Source: Mycolicibacterium stellerae
GTDB lineage: Bacteria > Actinomycetota > Actinomycetes > Mycobacteriales > Mycobacteriaceae
Assembly: GCF_003719305.1 (NCBI RefSeq)
Contig: NZ_RARC01000001.1
Span: 434,001-498,000 of the forward strand
DNA: 64,000 nt
Reading direction: 5' to 3'
The notes below the pieces were generated by a model. That model ran no database searches. It was not told where the DNA came from and was given only the letters and a program-made list of their open reading frames with translations. The translations under genes were made by a program, and so were the position numbers. Of this stretch, positions 17,644-27,877 are shown piece by piece; within the stretch, counting starts at the first letter, position 1; every line of letters begins with the position of its first letter.

Positions 17644-19109
17644 AGCGCGGCGACCGCGGGCAGGCTCACCTTCAACGCCGGATTACGCGGAAGTTCGTCG
17701 ACGATGGCGAACGCGACGGGCACGTTGTAGACCGGCAGCGACCGACGGACCAGCTCCTTGAGCTCGTCGTCGGAGGGCGTCGGCTCGCCGGGGACGGCCT
17801 CGATGGCGGCGAACGGCACCTGACCCAGCCGTGCGTCGGGCACTCCCACCACGCACGCGTCGCGCACGGCCGGATGCGAAATCAACACTCGGCGAACGGT
17901 TTCCGGCAACACCTTGAACCCGCCGCGGTTGATGGCGCCATCGGCCCTTCCATGCAGGGTGACGAACCCGTCCTCGTCGATCGACGCGATGTCGGTGGTG
18001 CGGATCCAGTCGTCGCCGATCGAGGTGATCTTCGCCTCCAGCAGCCCGCGCTCGCCGGTGGGTAGCTCGGCCCCGGTGTCCTCATCGACGATGCGCAATT
18101 CGGTATCGGGTAGCGCCCTGCCGACGCTGTCGCGCTTGGCTGCGCCGAACTCAGTGTCCATCTCCGGCGTCCAGGCACACAGCGACCCGGCGAATTCGGT
18201 TGCGCCGTAAGCCAACTTGACCGGAATGCGGTAGCGGGCCTCGAACTCGTCTCGGGTCTCCGGGTCAAGTGGACCCGACGCGCTGATCAGAAACTCCAGC
18301 GAGGCAAGGTCCTCCTTGGGTACATCGGCATCGAGCAGCATGCGGATCACGGCCGGCTGCACGCCAGACCGTTTGATGCGGTGCGTCTTCACCGCGTTCA
18401 CCCAGCCGTCGACGGTGAACCGCTCCAGGATGACGATCCGCCTGCCGTTGTAGGCGCCTGCGATCAGTTGGCAGACCCCGATGCCGCCGAACTGCCAATA
18501 CGAGAATTCGGGCGGGGCGCCCGGCGGGGCCGCCTCTCCGCTGGTGACGCTGAAGACGGTCCGTTCGAGCACCTTCGTCTTGATGGACTGCCGTTTGGGC
18601 GGGCCGGTAGTGCCGCTGGTCAGAATCTGCAGTGCCACACCGGGTTCCGCCTCGGCATGCGGGCGGCTGCCGTCGCGGCGCTCCAGCCCCTGCACGGGTG
18701 CCACCATGGGCGATCGCATCGAAAGGGCGACCCCAGCGCTGCCCGCCCGCTTTGCCGCAGCGACGACCTCGTCGGCCCAGTCCTGCTCGTCGGCGACGAC
18801 GGCCGACAGCGCCAGCGTCTCGATGTCGCGGCCGATCGACTCCGGCGATTGGAACGAATAGATCATCGAGACGGCCCGACCGGCTGCCATGAATCCCATG
18901 ATGGCGGCGGCGTGCGGCAGCCGATTGCGCACCACCAACCCGACCGGTGCATCGTCGGCGACCCCGGCATCGCGCAGCACCGACGCGATGGCGTCGGCAT
19001 ACCCGGTGACCTCGTTGCCCGAGAACCACCGGCCCTCGTAGGAGATGCACTGACCGTCGCCGTAGCCGGCGAGTCCGGCCGCGAACTTCTCGGTGAACGG
19101 TTCGGTCAC
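17619..19109 (-). CDS. AMP-forming acyl-CoA ligase (class I adenylate-forming enzyme)
   Basis: This 496-aa ligase should activate a carboxylic acid to its CoA thioester. It has the P-loop LTSGTTGPPKR near residue 163, the YGATEFAG motif near 298, DWIRTTDIASIDEDGF then the hinge HGRADGAINRGGFKV, and a C-terminal LPRNPALKVSLPA with the catalytic lysine. The start is GTG 19109, preceded on its strand by TATCGT 6 nt away (leaderless). Length and motifs place it with mycobacterial FadD-like ligases, but the chain-length or aromatic preference cannot be read. It lies next to the TetR gene on the same strand. Confidence 0.87.
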   Translation of the reverse strand: MTEPFTEKFAAGLAGYGDGQCISYEGRWFSGNEVTGYADAIASVLRDAGVADDAPVGLVVRNRLPHAAAIMGFMAAGRAVSMIYSFQSPESIGRDIETLALSAVVADEQDWADEVVAAAKRAGSAGVALSMRSPMVAPVQGLERRDGSRPHAEAEPGVALQILTSGTTGPPKRQSIKTKVLERTVFSVTSGEAAPPGAPPEFSYWQFGGIGVCQLIAGAYNGRRIVILERFTVDGWVNAVKTHRIKRSGVQPAVIRMLLDADVPKEDLASLEFLISASGPLDPETRDEFEARYRIPVKLAYGATEFAGSLCAWTPEMDTEFGAAKRDSVGRALPDTELRIVDEDTGAELPTGERGLLEAKITSIGDDWIRTTDIASIDEDGFVTLHGRADGAINRGGFKVLPETVRRVLISHPAVRDACVVGVPDARLGQVPFAAIEAVPGEPTPSDDELKELVRRSLPVYNVPVAFAIVDELPRNPALKVSLPAVAALYEARANR

Positions 19110-19115
19110 GCCTCG

Positions 19116-19121
19116 ACGATA
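19116..19121 (-). promoter_or_regulatory. Leaderless -10 for the acyl-CoA ligase gene
   Basis: On the minus strand TATCGT ends 6 nt before GTG 19109. It lies in the 38-bp gap downstream of the TetR gene, so the ligase may have its own promoter although it is co-directional with tetR. Confidence 0.35.
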
Positions 19122-19147
19122 GCCAAGCCCGTCGACGGCCCCGCCGC

Positions 19148-19693
19148 TCAGATCCCCAACGCCGCCATCGCGCCGTCCACCGTCGCCCTCCGGAGCTGCT
19201 CATAGGAGGTGTCGGGGAACTGCAGGCAGCAGTCCTGAAGCCCCCCGAAAGCGATCACGGCTCTGGTGGATTGCCGCAGCGTCGGCCTGCTCCCGAAGAC
19301 CAGTTTGCACAGCCTCTCCCGCCAGGCCAGCATCATGTCGATCAGGCCAAGGTCGGCCAACGTCGACAACTCGGAGACCAGGACCACCAGGTCGGCGCGG
19401 TGCCTGAAATGGAAGTCGAAGTAGCCCTCGAGCAGTTCTCGGGGTGTGGCGCGCGCCGACCCGCGGCGGCGTTCATGCTCGGCGACGAAGCACTCACCCT
19501 CGTCGACCAAGGGTTGCAGGATGCTGCGCACGAGTTCTTGGCGTGAACTGAAGTGGTAGTAGAGCGCGGGTTTGGTGATTCCCAAACGATTTGCGATGTC
19601 CTGCAGGCTGGTGCGCTGGACGCCTTTCTCCGCGAAGAGTTCTCTGGCAACGACCTGGATGCGCTGTCGGGTCTCGGTCGGGGGCCTGGCCAC
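19148..19693 (-). CDS. TetR-family transcriptional regulator
   Basis: This 181-aa repressor has an N-terminal TetR HTH (ARELFAEKGVQRTSLQDIAN, LGITKPALYYHFSSRQEL) and a helical ligand domain. The start is GTG 19693; on its strand TATGGT lies 6 nt upstream, indicating a leaderless mRNA. It is divergent from the FAD monooxygenase gene at 19756, with a 20-bp palindrome in the 62-bp gap, so it most probably represses itself and the monooxygenase. Confidence 0.9.
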   Translation of the reverse strand: MARPPTETRQRIQVVARELFAEKGVQRTSLQDIANRLGITKPALYYHFSSRQELVRSILQPLVDEGECFVAEHERRRGSARATPRELLEGYFDFHFRHRADLVVLVSELSTLADLGLIDMMLAWRERLCKLVFGSRPTLRQSTRAVIAFGGLQDCCLQFPDTSYEQLRRATVDGAMAALGI

Positions 19694-19706
19694 GTAGCCA
19701 CCATAA

Positions 19707-19726
19707 CTTACTTAACGATAGGTAAG
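19707..19726. promoter_or_regulatory. Candidate TetR operator
   Basis: CTTACTTAAC / GATAGGTAAG form an imperfect 20-bp inverted repeat (8 of 10 positions per arm complementary, with perfect outer CTTAC/GTAAG). It lies between divergent tetR and the FAD monooxygenase and directly abuts both apparent -10 regions (TATGGT for tetR; TAAGCT at 19723-19728 for the monooxygenase). Confidence 0.6.
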
Positions 19727-19755
19727 CTCACGGTCGCGACAACGAAGGAGAAGTC

Positions 19756-20967
19756 ATGCGAATCCTGATATCCGGGGCCAGCATCGCCGGTCCCGTGCTG
19801 GCCTACTGGCTGACCCGAAGCGGCTTTGACGTCACCGTGGTCGAACGCGCGCCTGCGCTGCGCAAGACCGGAGGCCACGCCGTCGACCTGTTCCGTCCGG
19901 CGATGGAGATCTCGGAACGGATGGGTGTGCTGCCGCGCATCGAGGAACACGCCACAGGAACCACCGTGCTGAGTGCGTACCGGCCGTGGGCGGTCAAGCC
20001 AGCACGTATCGACTACCTCAAGCTCATCGGCGCGTTTTCCGACCGGCACGTCGAGATCATGCGCGACGACCTCAGCGAGATCTACTACGACGCCAGCCGT
20101 GACGGCGCCGAGTACGTGTTCGGCGATCAGATCACCGGCATCGACGACGACGGAGGAGTCTCGTTCGAGCATGGCACGCGACGGCGGTTCGACCTCATCG
20201 TCGGTGCCGATGGGCTGCATTCCGGGGTGCGCAGGATCGTGTTCGGCGACGACGTGCCCGAACGCTTCCTCGGCGGATACCTCTCGGTGGTTTCGGTGCC
20301 GAAACCCCTTGCCCTCGTTGGCGAAATGGACGGCTACTTCGATCCCGACCGAGTCGCGATGATCTACACCGCCGACCACCTCGACGACGCACGTGCGGTG
20401 TTCATGTTCCGGCCGACGCAGCCGTTGGACTACGACCACCGCGACACTGCGCGCCAGCAGGCCCAACTGCGTGCCGCGTTCAGCGGAATGTCCGCACAGG
20501 TCGACAGCTGGCTCGAGGAAGTCGAGCACACGCCTGCGTTCTACTTCGACGCCATCACCCAGCTTGAGCTCACCGGCTGGTCGCGGGGTCGGGTAACGCT
20601 TGTCGGCGACGCCGGTTACTGCCCAGGCCCCGCCGTCGGCGGCAGCACCAGCCTCGCCGTCTACGGCGCCTACGTGCTGGCGGGCGAGATCGCGACTGCG
20701 GCAGGCGATTACGCCTCGGCTTTCGCGGCCTACGAAACCACGATGATGCCGTCGGTGGTCGGCAGCCGTTCACTGGCGAGGGCCAACGCCAAGACCCTCG
20801 TGCCGGGCAGCCGCTGGGGCGTGCGGGCACTCGTCGGCGTCGCGCGTGCGGTGTCTGTGCTCCCGCTCGGCGTCACCCAGGCCCTCGCTCGGCTCAATCG
20901 TAAAGGCGTGAGGCTGTACGACACGATGCCGCTGCCCGACTATCCGGCGGTGACCGCCCGCACCTAA
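19756..20967 (+). CDS. FAD-dependent monooxygenase (PHBH/UbiH-like, group A)
   Basis: This 403-aa flavoprotein has an N-terminal FAD-binding motif (ILISGASIAGPVLAYWL, a GxSxxG form), an internal DLIVGADGLHSGVRR segment (about residues 150-164) typical of the DG motif, and the GD motif RVTLVGDAGYCPGPAVGG near 285. These fit NAD(P)H-dependent hydroxylases of the TetX/PHBH kind, often acting on aromatics or antibiotics. AAGGAGAAG lies 6 nt before the ATG. It is divergent from and probably controlled by the TetR regulator. The substrate is unknown. Confidence 0.88.
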   Translation: MRILISGASIAGPVLAYWLTRSGFDVTVVERAPALRKTGGHAVDLFRPAMEISERMGVLPRIEEHATGTTVLSAYRPWAVKPARIDYLKLIGAFSDRHVEIMRDDLSEIYYDASRDGAEYVFGDQITGIDDDGGVSFEHGTRRRFDLIVGADGLHSGVRRIVFGDDVPERFLGGYLSVVSVPKPLALVGEMDGYFDPDRVAMIYTADHLDDARAVFMFRPTQPLDYDHRDTARQQAQLRAAFSGMSAQVDSWLEEVEHTPAFYFDAITQLELTGWSRGRVTLVGDAGYCPGPAVGGSTSLAVYGAYVLAGEIATAAGDYASAFAAYETTMMPSVVGSRSLARANAKTLVPGSRWGVRALVGVARAVSVLPLGVTQALARLNRKGVRLYDTMPLPDYPAVTART

Positions 20968-20977
20968 ACGGGAGAGG

Positions 20978-22801
20978 TCATTGCGCGCGGCCGCCGAGGT
21001 GTTTGGCGAGGAAGCGGTCGGCGCGGTGGTAGAAATCGAGGCGGTTCTCGGGCTTGGTCAGGCCGTGCCCTTCGTTCTCGTACATCGCGTACTCGTGGTC
21101 GATCCCGTGTTCCTGCATGGCCGCGACGATCTGCTCTGACTCTGCCCGTTTGACGCGCGGATCGTTCTCGCCCTGCGCGATGAGGATCGGGATCGCGATG
21201 TCGTCGACTCGTGACAACGGCGACCGCGACCACAGGAAATCGGGGTCTTCACCGACGCGCTTGTGCCACGTCACCAGCATCGGCTTCCAGTACTCGGGGA
21301 ACGACTCCATGAGCGTGTTGAGATTGGACGGGCCGACCATCGAGATCGCGCACTTGAACACGTCGGGGGTGAACGTCGCACCGACGAGGGCGGCGTAGCC
21401 ACCGTAGGAGCCGCCATAGATCGCCACCCGCTCGCGATCGACAATGCCCTGGGCGACAAGGTGATCGATGGCGTCGAGCAGGTCGTCGTGCATTTTTGCG
21501 CCCCACTCGCGATTGCCCGCGTTGAGGAATTCCTTGCCGTACCCGCTCGAGCCCCGGAAGTTCACGTGCACGCAGAGGTAACCGCGGTTGGCCAGCCACT
21601 GCGCCTCGGTGTCGAGTCCCCACCCATCGCGGGTCCACGGACCGCCGTGCACCACAAGGACCGCGGGCAGATCGGTGCGTTCGACGTCGGCGGGAAAGGT
21701 GAGGTACCCGTGAATCGTCAGCCCGTCGCGCGCGGTGAAGGCGAACGGTTCCATCGGCACCAGCGGGTAGTCGTTGAGTTCGGGCCGGTGGTCGAACAGA
21801 AACGTCGCGCTCTTGGCTGCGCGGTTCCACGTGTAGAACTTGACCGGGCCCGAGTCGCTGTCGAACGCGACCAGCCAGGTCGTGTCGTCGTGATCGCGGT
21901 CGCTGATCCCCAAATCGCCGTTGTTGAGCTGCTGAAGCGCTTCGATGTCGGCGCGCATCGACTCGTCGAAGATGCGGTACTCCACCCGGTCGCCGTACAC
22001 CATCACGCCGTCGATCTCGCGGGTGTCGGGGTTCATGATCGCGCCGGTAATGTCGTAGTTCGGGTCCTCGGCGATCACCTCGACGGCGCCGCTCGCGATG
22101 TCCATCTTCACCAACCGGCCGGTGTTCGAGTCGATCGAGGTCTGCAGGTACATTCCCGTGCCGTCCTTCGTGAAGCCAAGCGGCCCAGTCGTTTCCGCAT
22201 CCTCAGGCGGAACCTCGACCAGTGGGCGCCAATCGGACGTCTCGTCATCACGCACGAGTATCAGCATCCCGCCGTCCTCGGTCGGCGTCACCGCACCGCG
22301 TACCTTCAAATCGTCGTCGACCACCCAGCCGAGAAATCCTGGATTCTCGACAACCTTCTCCAACGCCCCGCTCGTCAGGTCGAGGTGGTACACGTCGTGC
22401 AGTTGCGGGTTGTCCTTGTTCAAGCCGAGCAGCACATCGTTCGGGAACCGCTTGCGGTGCGCGATCAGCCGGCATTGCACACCGTCGAGTGGAGTGAGGT
22501 CGCGCTCGGCGCCGGTCTCCAGGTCGACGTCGTACAGGCGGTAGTTTTCGCTGCCGTCCCTGTCGCGCACATACATGATGTGGCGGTTGTCATGCGCCCA
22601 CGTGTACCCCTCGATGCCGCGACCGGCGTCGTGGGTCACCGGCCGCTCATTGCCCGCACCCACGTCGCCGACGAACACGTTGAGCACCCCGTCGAGCGGC
22701 GCCAGGTACGACAGCCGCTTACCGTCTGGCGAGATCTGCGCCGACGCGCGTTCTGGATTGCCGAGCAGCACCTCGAGCGGGATGAGCTTCACATCGGCCA
22801 T
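20978..22801 (-). CDS. S9-family prolyl oligopeptidase-like peptidase
   Basis: This 607-aa serine peptidase has an N-terminal WD40/TolB-like beta-propeller (about residues 1-340) and a C-terminal alpha/beta-hydrolase domain. The nucleophile is in YGGSYGGYAAL (GxSxG), the acid probably in AQGENDPRV and the histidine in ENEGHGLTKPENR. It has no signal peptide, so it is probably a cytosolic acylaminoacyl- or dipeptidyl-peptidase. The start ATG 22801 has GGGAGG about 9 nt upstream. It converges with the monooxygenase across only 10 bp. Confidence 0.9.
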   Translation of the reverse strand: MADVKLIPLEVLLGNPERASAQISPDGKRLSYLAPLDGVLNVFVGDVGAGNERPVTHDAGRGIEGYTWAHDNRHIMYVRDRDGSENYRLYDVDLETGAERDLTPLDGVQCRLIAHRKRFPNDVLLGLNKDNPQLHDVYHLDLTSGALEKVVENPGFLGWVVDDDLKVRGAVTPTEDGGMLILVRDDETSDWRPLVEVPPEDAETTGPLGFTKDGTGMYLQTSIDSNTGRLVKMDIASGAVEVIAEDPNYDITGAIMNPDTREIDGVMVYGDRVEYRIFDESMRADIEALQQLNNGDLGISDRDHDDTTWLVAFDSDSGPVKFYTWNRAAKSATFLFDHRPELNDYPLVPMEPFAFTARDGLTIHGYLTFPADVERTDLPAVLVVHGGPWTRDGWGLDTEAQWLANRGYLCVHVNFRGSSGYGKEFLNAGNREWGAKMHDDLLDAIDHLVAQGIVDRERVAIYGGSYGGYAALVGATFTPDVFKCAISMVGPSNLNTLMESFPEYWKPMLVTWHKRVGEDPDFLWSRSPLSRVDDIAIPILIAQGENDPRVKRAESEQIVAAMQEHGIDHEYAMYENEGHGLTKPENRLDFYHRADRFLAKHLGGRAQ

Positions 22802-22843
22802 GGCGGGCCTCCCTTGTCGGCGTCGAGGTCAGATCCTAGGTTG

Positions 22844-24259
22844 CTAGGGATTGTCCGGCGGCGTCGGTGGCATCGCCACCACCGCAAGCGCTGCGACCAC
22901 CGCAACCGCGAGCACTCCAAGGAAGACTGCAGCGGTACCGGATTGGATGGCGGCGGCACCGATGGTGTGCACATCGCCCTCGCCGAAGAAGGAGTTTGCG
23001 ACGGCCCCGAACACCGCGACCCCCACCGCGCTGCCGAGCGACCGGGCGAACATGTGCGCGCCGGTGACGACCCCGCGCTCGTCCCAGTCCACGCTCGACT
23101 GCGCGGCGATCAGGCTGGGCAGGGCCAAAAGGCCGAGACCGCAACCGGTCACGAAGCACAACGCCGCAACCACCAGGATGTTCGGCCGGTGCGCAACCGT
23201 GAGAAGCCCGCAGGCACCGAGCAGCACGAGCGCCGCACCGATGAGTGCCGTCTTCTTGAAGCCGATCCGAAGATAGATCCGGCCGGCCAGACCGGCGGTC
23301 AACGGCCAACCGATGGTGAGTGTGGTCAGCGCAAGGCCGGCCTGCACCGGCGATACGCCCAGTGACCCTTCCAGGTAGGTCGGCACATAGGAGGTCAGCC
23401 CGATCAGAATGGCCCCGACGCCCAGGCCCACCACGGTGGTCGTCGAGAGCAGCCGCCGCGTCACGACGAAGCCCGGCAGTATCGGCTCGGCTGTTCGTCG
23501 AGCGGCGAGGCCGAACGCCGCAAGCAACACCACACCCGCACCGAACGCGCCGACGCTGGCCGCCGAGTCCCATTCCCACGCCTGCCCACCGCCCAGGATG
23601 GCCAGCACCAGCAACGTCAGCCCCGCGGTGAGCAGCACCGCCCCGCGATAGTCCACAGACTTCTCGCCGCGCTCCGCGTCCTCGTGAAAGCGCCTTGTCA
23701 TCATCCACGCGGCCAGCAGGCACAACGGCACGTTCAGCGCGAACACCCAGCGCCAGATCCCGAGCTCGGCGAACAGCCCGCCCAGGGTCGGGCCGATCAC
23801 CGATGCGACGGCCCACACGCTTGCGAAGTAGCCCTGCACTCGCGCCCGTTCGGCGAGCGAGTAGATATCGCCGACGATGGTCACCGACATCGGTTGCACC
23901 GCACCGGCTCCAACGCCCTGCACGACGCGCGCGACGATCAGCGCAGGCATCGACCACGCGAGCGCGCACAGGATCGAGCCGACGAGGAAAAGCCCGATGC
24001 CAACGAGGATCACCGGCTTGCGGCCGAACACGTCGGACAGCTTCGCGTACAGCGGCGTCGTGACCGCCTGCGCGAGCAGGTATCCGGAGAACAGCCATGG
24101 GAACAGCGCGAAATCGCCCAGTTCGCCGACGATCGTCGGCACCGCGGTGGCCAGCACGGTGGCGTCGAGAGCCACCAGGCTGAGCGAGAGCATGATCGAG
24201 ACGAGGACCGGGCCCCGCTGCGACCGAAACCCGACTCCGTCGACGGCTTCGGCACTCAC
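22844..24259 (-). CDS. MFS drug-efflux transporter, DHA2/EmrB type
   Basis: This 471-aa polytopic transporter carries the LVALDATVLATAVPTIVGEL motif (motif D1-like, with the membrane-embedded Asp), LSDVFGRKPVILVG (motif A) and ARVVQGVGAGAVQPM (motif C-like region), typical of 14-span proton-driven drug exporters. The start is GTG 24259, with TATCGT 7 nt upstream on its strand and no Shine-Dalgarno, so it is likely leaderless. It lies immediately behind the fadB terminator. The substrate is unknown. Confidence 0.87.
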   Translation of the reverse strand: MSAEAVDGVGFRSQRGPVLVSIMLSLSLVALDATVLATAVPTIVGELGDFALFPWLFSGYLLAQAVTTPLYAKLSDVFGRKPVILVGIGLFLVGSILCALAWSMPALIVARVVQGVGAGAVQPMSVTIVGDIYSLAERARVQGYFASVWAVASVIGPTLGGLFAELGIWRWVFALNVPLCLLAAWMMTRRFHEDAERGEKSVDYRGAVLLTAGLTLLVLAILGGGQAWEWDSAASVGAFGAGVVLLAAFGLAARRTAEPILPGFVVTRRLLSTTTVVGLGVGAILIGLTSYVPTYLEGSLGVSPVQAGLALTTLTIGWPLTAGLAGRIYLRIGFKKTALIGAALVLLGACGLLTVAHRPNILVVAALCFVTGCGLGLLALPSLIAAQSSVDWDERGVVTGAHMFARSLGSAVGVAVFGAVANSFFGEGDVHTIGAAAIQSGTAAVFLGVLAVAVVAALAVVAMPPTPPDNP

Positions 24260-24266
24260 TTACACG

Positions 24267-24272
24267 ACGATA
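24267..24272 (-). promoter_or_regulatory. Leaderless -10 for the MFS efflux gene
   Basis: On the minus strand TATCGT ends 7 nt before GTG 24259, directly after the T-tract of the fadB terminator. Confidence 0.4.
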
Positions 24273-24315
24273 CGAAAAGCCCCCGACGGCACTATCAGTG
24301 CCCCGGGGGCTTTCG
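24273..24315 (-). terminator. Rho-independent terminator of the fadA-fadB operon
   Basis: The stem has AAAGCCCCCG (24276-24285) pairing with CGGGGGCTTT (24304-24313), continued by inner GGCAC/GTGCC (24288-24292 and 24298-24302) around a 5-nt loop. On the minus strand it ends in TTTTCG. It sits 15 bp past the fadB stop and is the clearest intrinsic terminator in the window. Confidence 0.85.
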
Positions 24316-24330
24316 CGTCTCCTGGATGGA

Positions 24331-26478
24331 CTAGGAGGTCAGCGACGCGGGCGGGTTGAAGCGGTCGCCGTAGCGGGCGGCCAGTTCCCTGGCCCGCGCG
24401 ACGAAGGCTTCCTTGCCTCTGCCGCCCGCGCCTTCGTAGCCGACGATGAACTGCGCGCTTCCGCCGGTGTAGGGCGGGAACCCGATGCCCATGATCGAGC
24501 CGATGTTGGCGTCGGCGGTCGACGTCAGCACTCCCTCGTCGAGGCACTTCTGGGTCTCAAGCGCCTCGGCGAACAGCATGCGGTCGATCATGTCCTGCAG
24601 CGGCGGTTCCGACGCTCCTGACTTGAACGCCTCCCGCAGGCCGGGCCACAGGCCGGTGCGCTTGCCATCGACATATTCGTAGAAGCCCGCGCCCTTCAGC
24701 CGCGACGGCCTCTCGAGCTCGATCATCTTCTCGACGACCGCCTCGGCCGGGTGCGGCGTATAGGTGCCGCCCTCGTCCTCGACGCCCTTGCGGGAGGCGA
24801 CGGCGATCTTGTGCATCAGCTCGAGGTTGAGCTCGTCGGACAGCTGCAGCGGCGGCGCCGGGTAGCCGGCCTGGCTGCCCGCCTGCTCGATCGACGCGGG
24901 CGCGACGCCCTCGCCGAGCATGGCCAGCGCCTCGTTGACGAAGGTGCCGATGACGCGGCTGGTGAAGAAGCCGCGGCTGTCGTTGACCACGATCGGGGTC
25001 TTGCCGATGGCCAGCGTGTAGTCGAACACCCGGGCAAGCGCTTCGTCAGACGTCTTCTCGCCCTTGATGATCTCGACCAGAGGCATCTTGTCGACCGGCG
25101 AGAAGAAGTGGATCCCGATGAAGTCCTCCTGGCGCTTCACGCCGGCCGCAAGACCGGTGATCGGCAGCGTGGAGGTGTTCGAACCCAGCAGCGCGTTCGG
25201 CTCGACGATGTCCTCGATCTCCTGAAACACCTTGTGCTTCAGCTCGACCGACTCGAACACGGCCTCGATGACGAAGTCGACGCCCTTGAAATCGGCGGCG
25301 TCGGCGGTCGGCGTGATGCGGGCCAGCAGCTTCTCGGATTTCTCCTGCGTGGTCTTGCCCCGCTCGAGCGCCTTGGCTTCCAGCTTCTCCGAGTAGCCCT
25401 TGCCCTTGTCGGCGGCTTCCTGGGACACGTCCTTGAGCACGACGTCGTAACCGGCCTTGGCCGAGACGTAGGCGATGCCTGCGCCCATCATGCCCGCACC
25501 GAGCACGCCGATCTTCCTGATCTCCTGCTTGGCGATTCCGTCGGGGCGCGATCCGCCGCCGTTGATGTGCTGCAGGTCGAAGAAGAACGCCTGGATCATG
25601 TTCTTGGCGACCTGGCCGGTGACGAGATGCGTGAAGTAGCGGCTCTCGATCCGCGACGCGGTGTCGAAGTCCACCTGTGCGCCCTCGACGGCCGCGTCCA
25701 GGATGGCGCGCGGCGCGGGCATCGGCGCGCCCTTGAGTTGCTTCTTCAGCAGCGCAGGGAACGAGGGCAGGATGCCTGCCAGCCCGGGGCTGCTCGGTGT
25801 GCCGCCAGGCATCTTGTAGCCCTTGACATCCCACGGCTGCGTGTGCGATTCGGGGTTTGCCTTGATCCACGCCTTGGCGGCGGGCACCAACTCGTCGACG
25901 GTCGGCACCACCTCGTCGACGAGGCCGATGTCCTTCGCCTTGCCGGGCTTGAATCGGGTGCCCTGGCTGAGCACCTCCATGAACGCCTTCTGGATGCCGA
26001 ACATCCGGACGCTGCGCGTCACACCGCCGCCACCCGGCAACAGGCCGAGCGTCACCTCGGGGAAGCCGACGACCGAACCAGGTACGTCGGCGATGATCCG
26101 GTGGTGACAGGCCAGGGTGATCTCCAGGCCGCCGCCGAGTGCCGCGCCGTTGATGGCGGCGACGACCGGCTTGCCGAGGGTCTCGAGCTTGCGCAGGTCG
26201 GCCTTGATGCCCTCGACCGTGCTGAAGAACTCGCCCGCGTCCTCGGGCTGGGCCTTCACCATCGCGGTGAGGTCACCGCCCGCGAAGAACGTCTTCTTCG
26301 CGCTGGTGATGACGACGCCAGTGATCGAATCCTTCTCGGCGACAAGGCGTTCTACGGCGTTGTGCATCGACTCCTGGTAGTGCTCGTTCATCACGTTGGC
26401 CGAGCCGTTGGGGTCGTCCAGGGTCAGGGTGACGATGCCGTCGGCATCCTTGTCCCACTGAATGGTGTTGTCTGCCAT
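24331..26478 (-). CDS. fadB: Fatty oxidation complex alpha subunit (enoyl-CoA hydratase / 3-hydroxyacyl-CoA dehydrogenase)
   Basis: This 715-aa trifunctional alpha subunit is close in length to Rv0860 (720 aa). The N-terminal crotonase domain (residues 1-190 or so) has the oxyanion region NGAALGGGLEITLACHHRI and the catalytic-glutamate region FPEVTLGLLPGGGGVTR. The central NAD-binding domain starts at IGVLGAGMMGAGIAYVSAK (about 325) and carries HFFSPVDKMPLVEII. A C-terminal 3HCDH domain has GFFTSRVIGTFVNEAL. The start ATG 26478 (MADNTIQWDKD) lies 4 bp after the fadA stop, forming a fadA-fadB operon. It performs hydration and NAD-dependent oxidation in beta-oxidation with FadA. Confidence 0.96.
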   Translation of the reverse strand: MADNTIQWDKDADGIVTLTLDDPNGSANVMNEHYQESMHNAVERLVAEKDSITGVVITSAKKTFFAGGDLTAMVKAQPEDAGEFFSTVEGIKADLRKLETLGKPVVAAINGAALGGGLEITLACHHRIIADVPGSVVGFPEVTLGLLPGGGGVTRSVRMFGIQKAFMEVLSQGTRFKPGKAKDIGLVDEVVPTVDELVPAAKAWIKANPESHTQPWDVKGYKMPGGTPSSPGLAGILPSFPALLKKQLKGAPMPAPRAILDAAVEGAQVDFDTASRIESRYFTHLVTGQVAKNMIQAFFFDLQHINGGGSRPDGIAKQEIRKIGVLGAGMMGAGIAYVSAKAGYDVVLKDVSQEAADKGKGYSEKLEAKALERGKTTQEKSEKLLARITPTADAADFKGVDFVIEAVFESVELKHKVFQEIEDIVEPNALLGSNTSTLPITGLAAGVKRQEDFIGIHFFSPVDKMPLVEIIKGEKTSDEALARVFDYTLAIGKTPIVVNDSRGFFTSRVIGTFVNEALAMLGEGVAPASIEQAGSQAGYPAPPLQLSDELNLELMHKIAVASRKGVEDEGGTYTPHPAEAVVEKMIELERPSRLKGAGFYEYVDGKRTGLWPGLREAFKSGASEPPLQDMIDRMLFAEALETQKCLDEGVLTSTADANIGSIMGIGFPPYTGGSAQFIVGYEGAGGRGKEAFVARARELAARYGDRFNPPASLTS

Positions 26479-26482
26479 TGCC

Positions 26483-27694
<1,212 letters not shown>

Positions 27695-27776
27695 GAAGAT
27701 GTTCCTGTTCAGGTGGGGTTGTTTGGGAGACCTGCCCACATGGGCGGTTGTCCTCTACGCGCCAGCCTAACAGCGT

Positions 27777-27798
27777 CTCCCAACTCGTTGGTTGGGAG
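27777..27798. promoter_or_regulatory. Candidate operator upstream of fadA
   Basis: CTCCCAAC (27777-27784) and GTTGGGAG (27791-27798) are perfect 8-bp arms around 6 nt. The overlapping CCAAC-TC-GTTGG (27780-27791) is a second palindrome with an AACNNGTT core. It is 83 bp upstream of the fadA start. A partial repeat, TCTCCCAAAC (minus strand), recurs nearer the gene at about 27721-27730. Confidence 0.5.
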
Positions 27799-27810
27799 GT
27801 TCGTCACCCT

Positions 27811-27872
27811 CGCGAGCAGACGCAAACTCGCACGAATCCGGGCACAAGGATGCGAGTTTGTGTCTGCTCGCG
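27811..27872. terminator. Long intergenic hairpin between the OYE and fadA genes
   Basis: Two 22-base arms, 27811-27832 and 27851-27872, are complementary at 21 of 22 positions (cores CGCGAGCAGACGCAAACTCG and its partner), with an 18-nt loop. The inner arm begins 5 bp beyond the OYE stop on the minus strand. No T-tract follows. It is likely the 3' end signal of the OYE transcript. Confidence 0.6.
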
Positions 27873-27877
27873 GAGAA

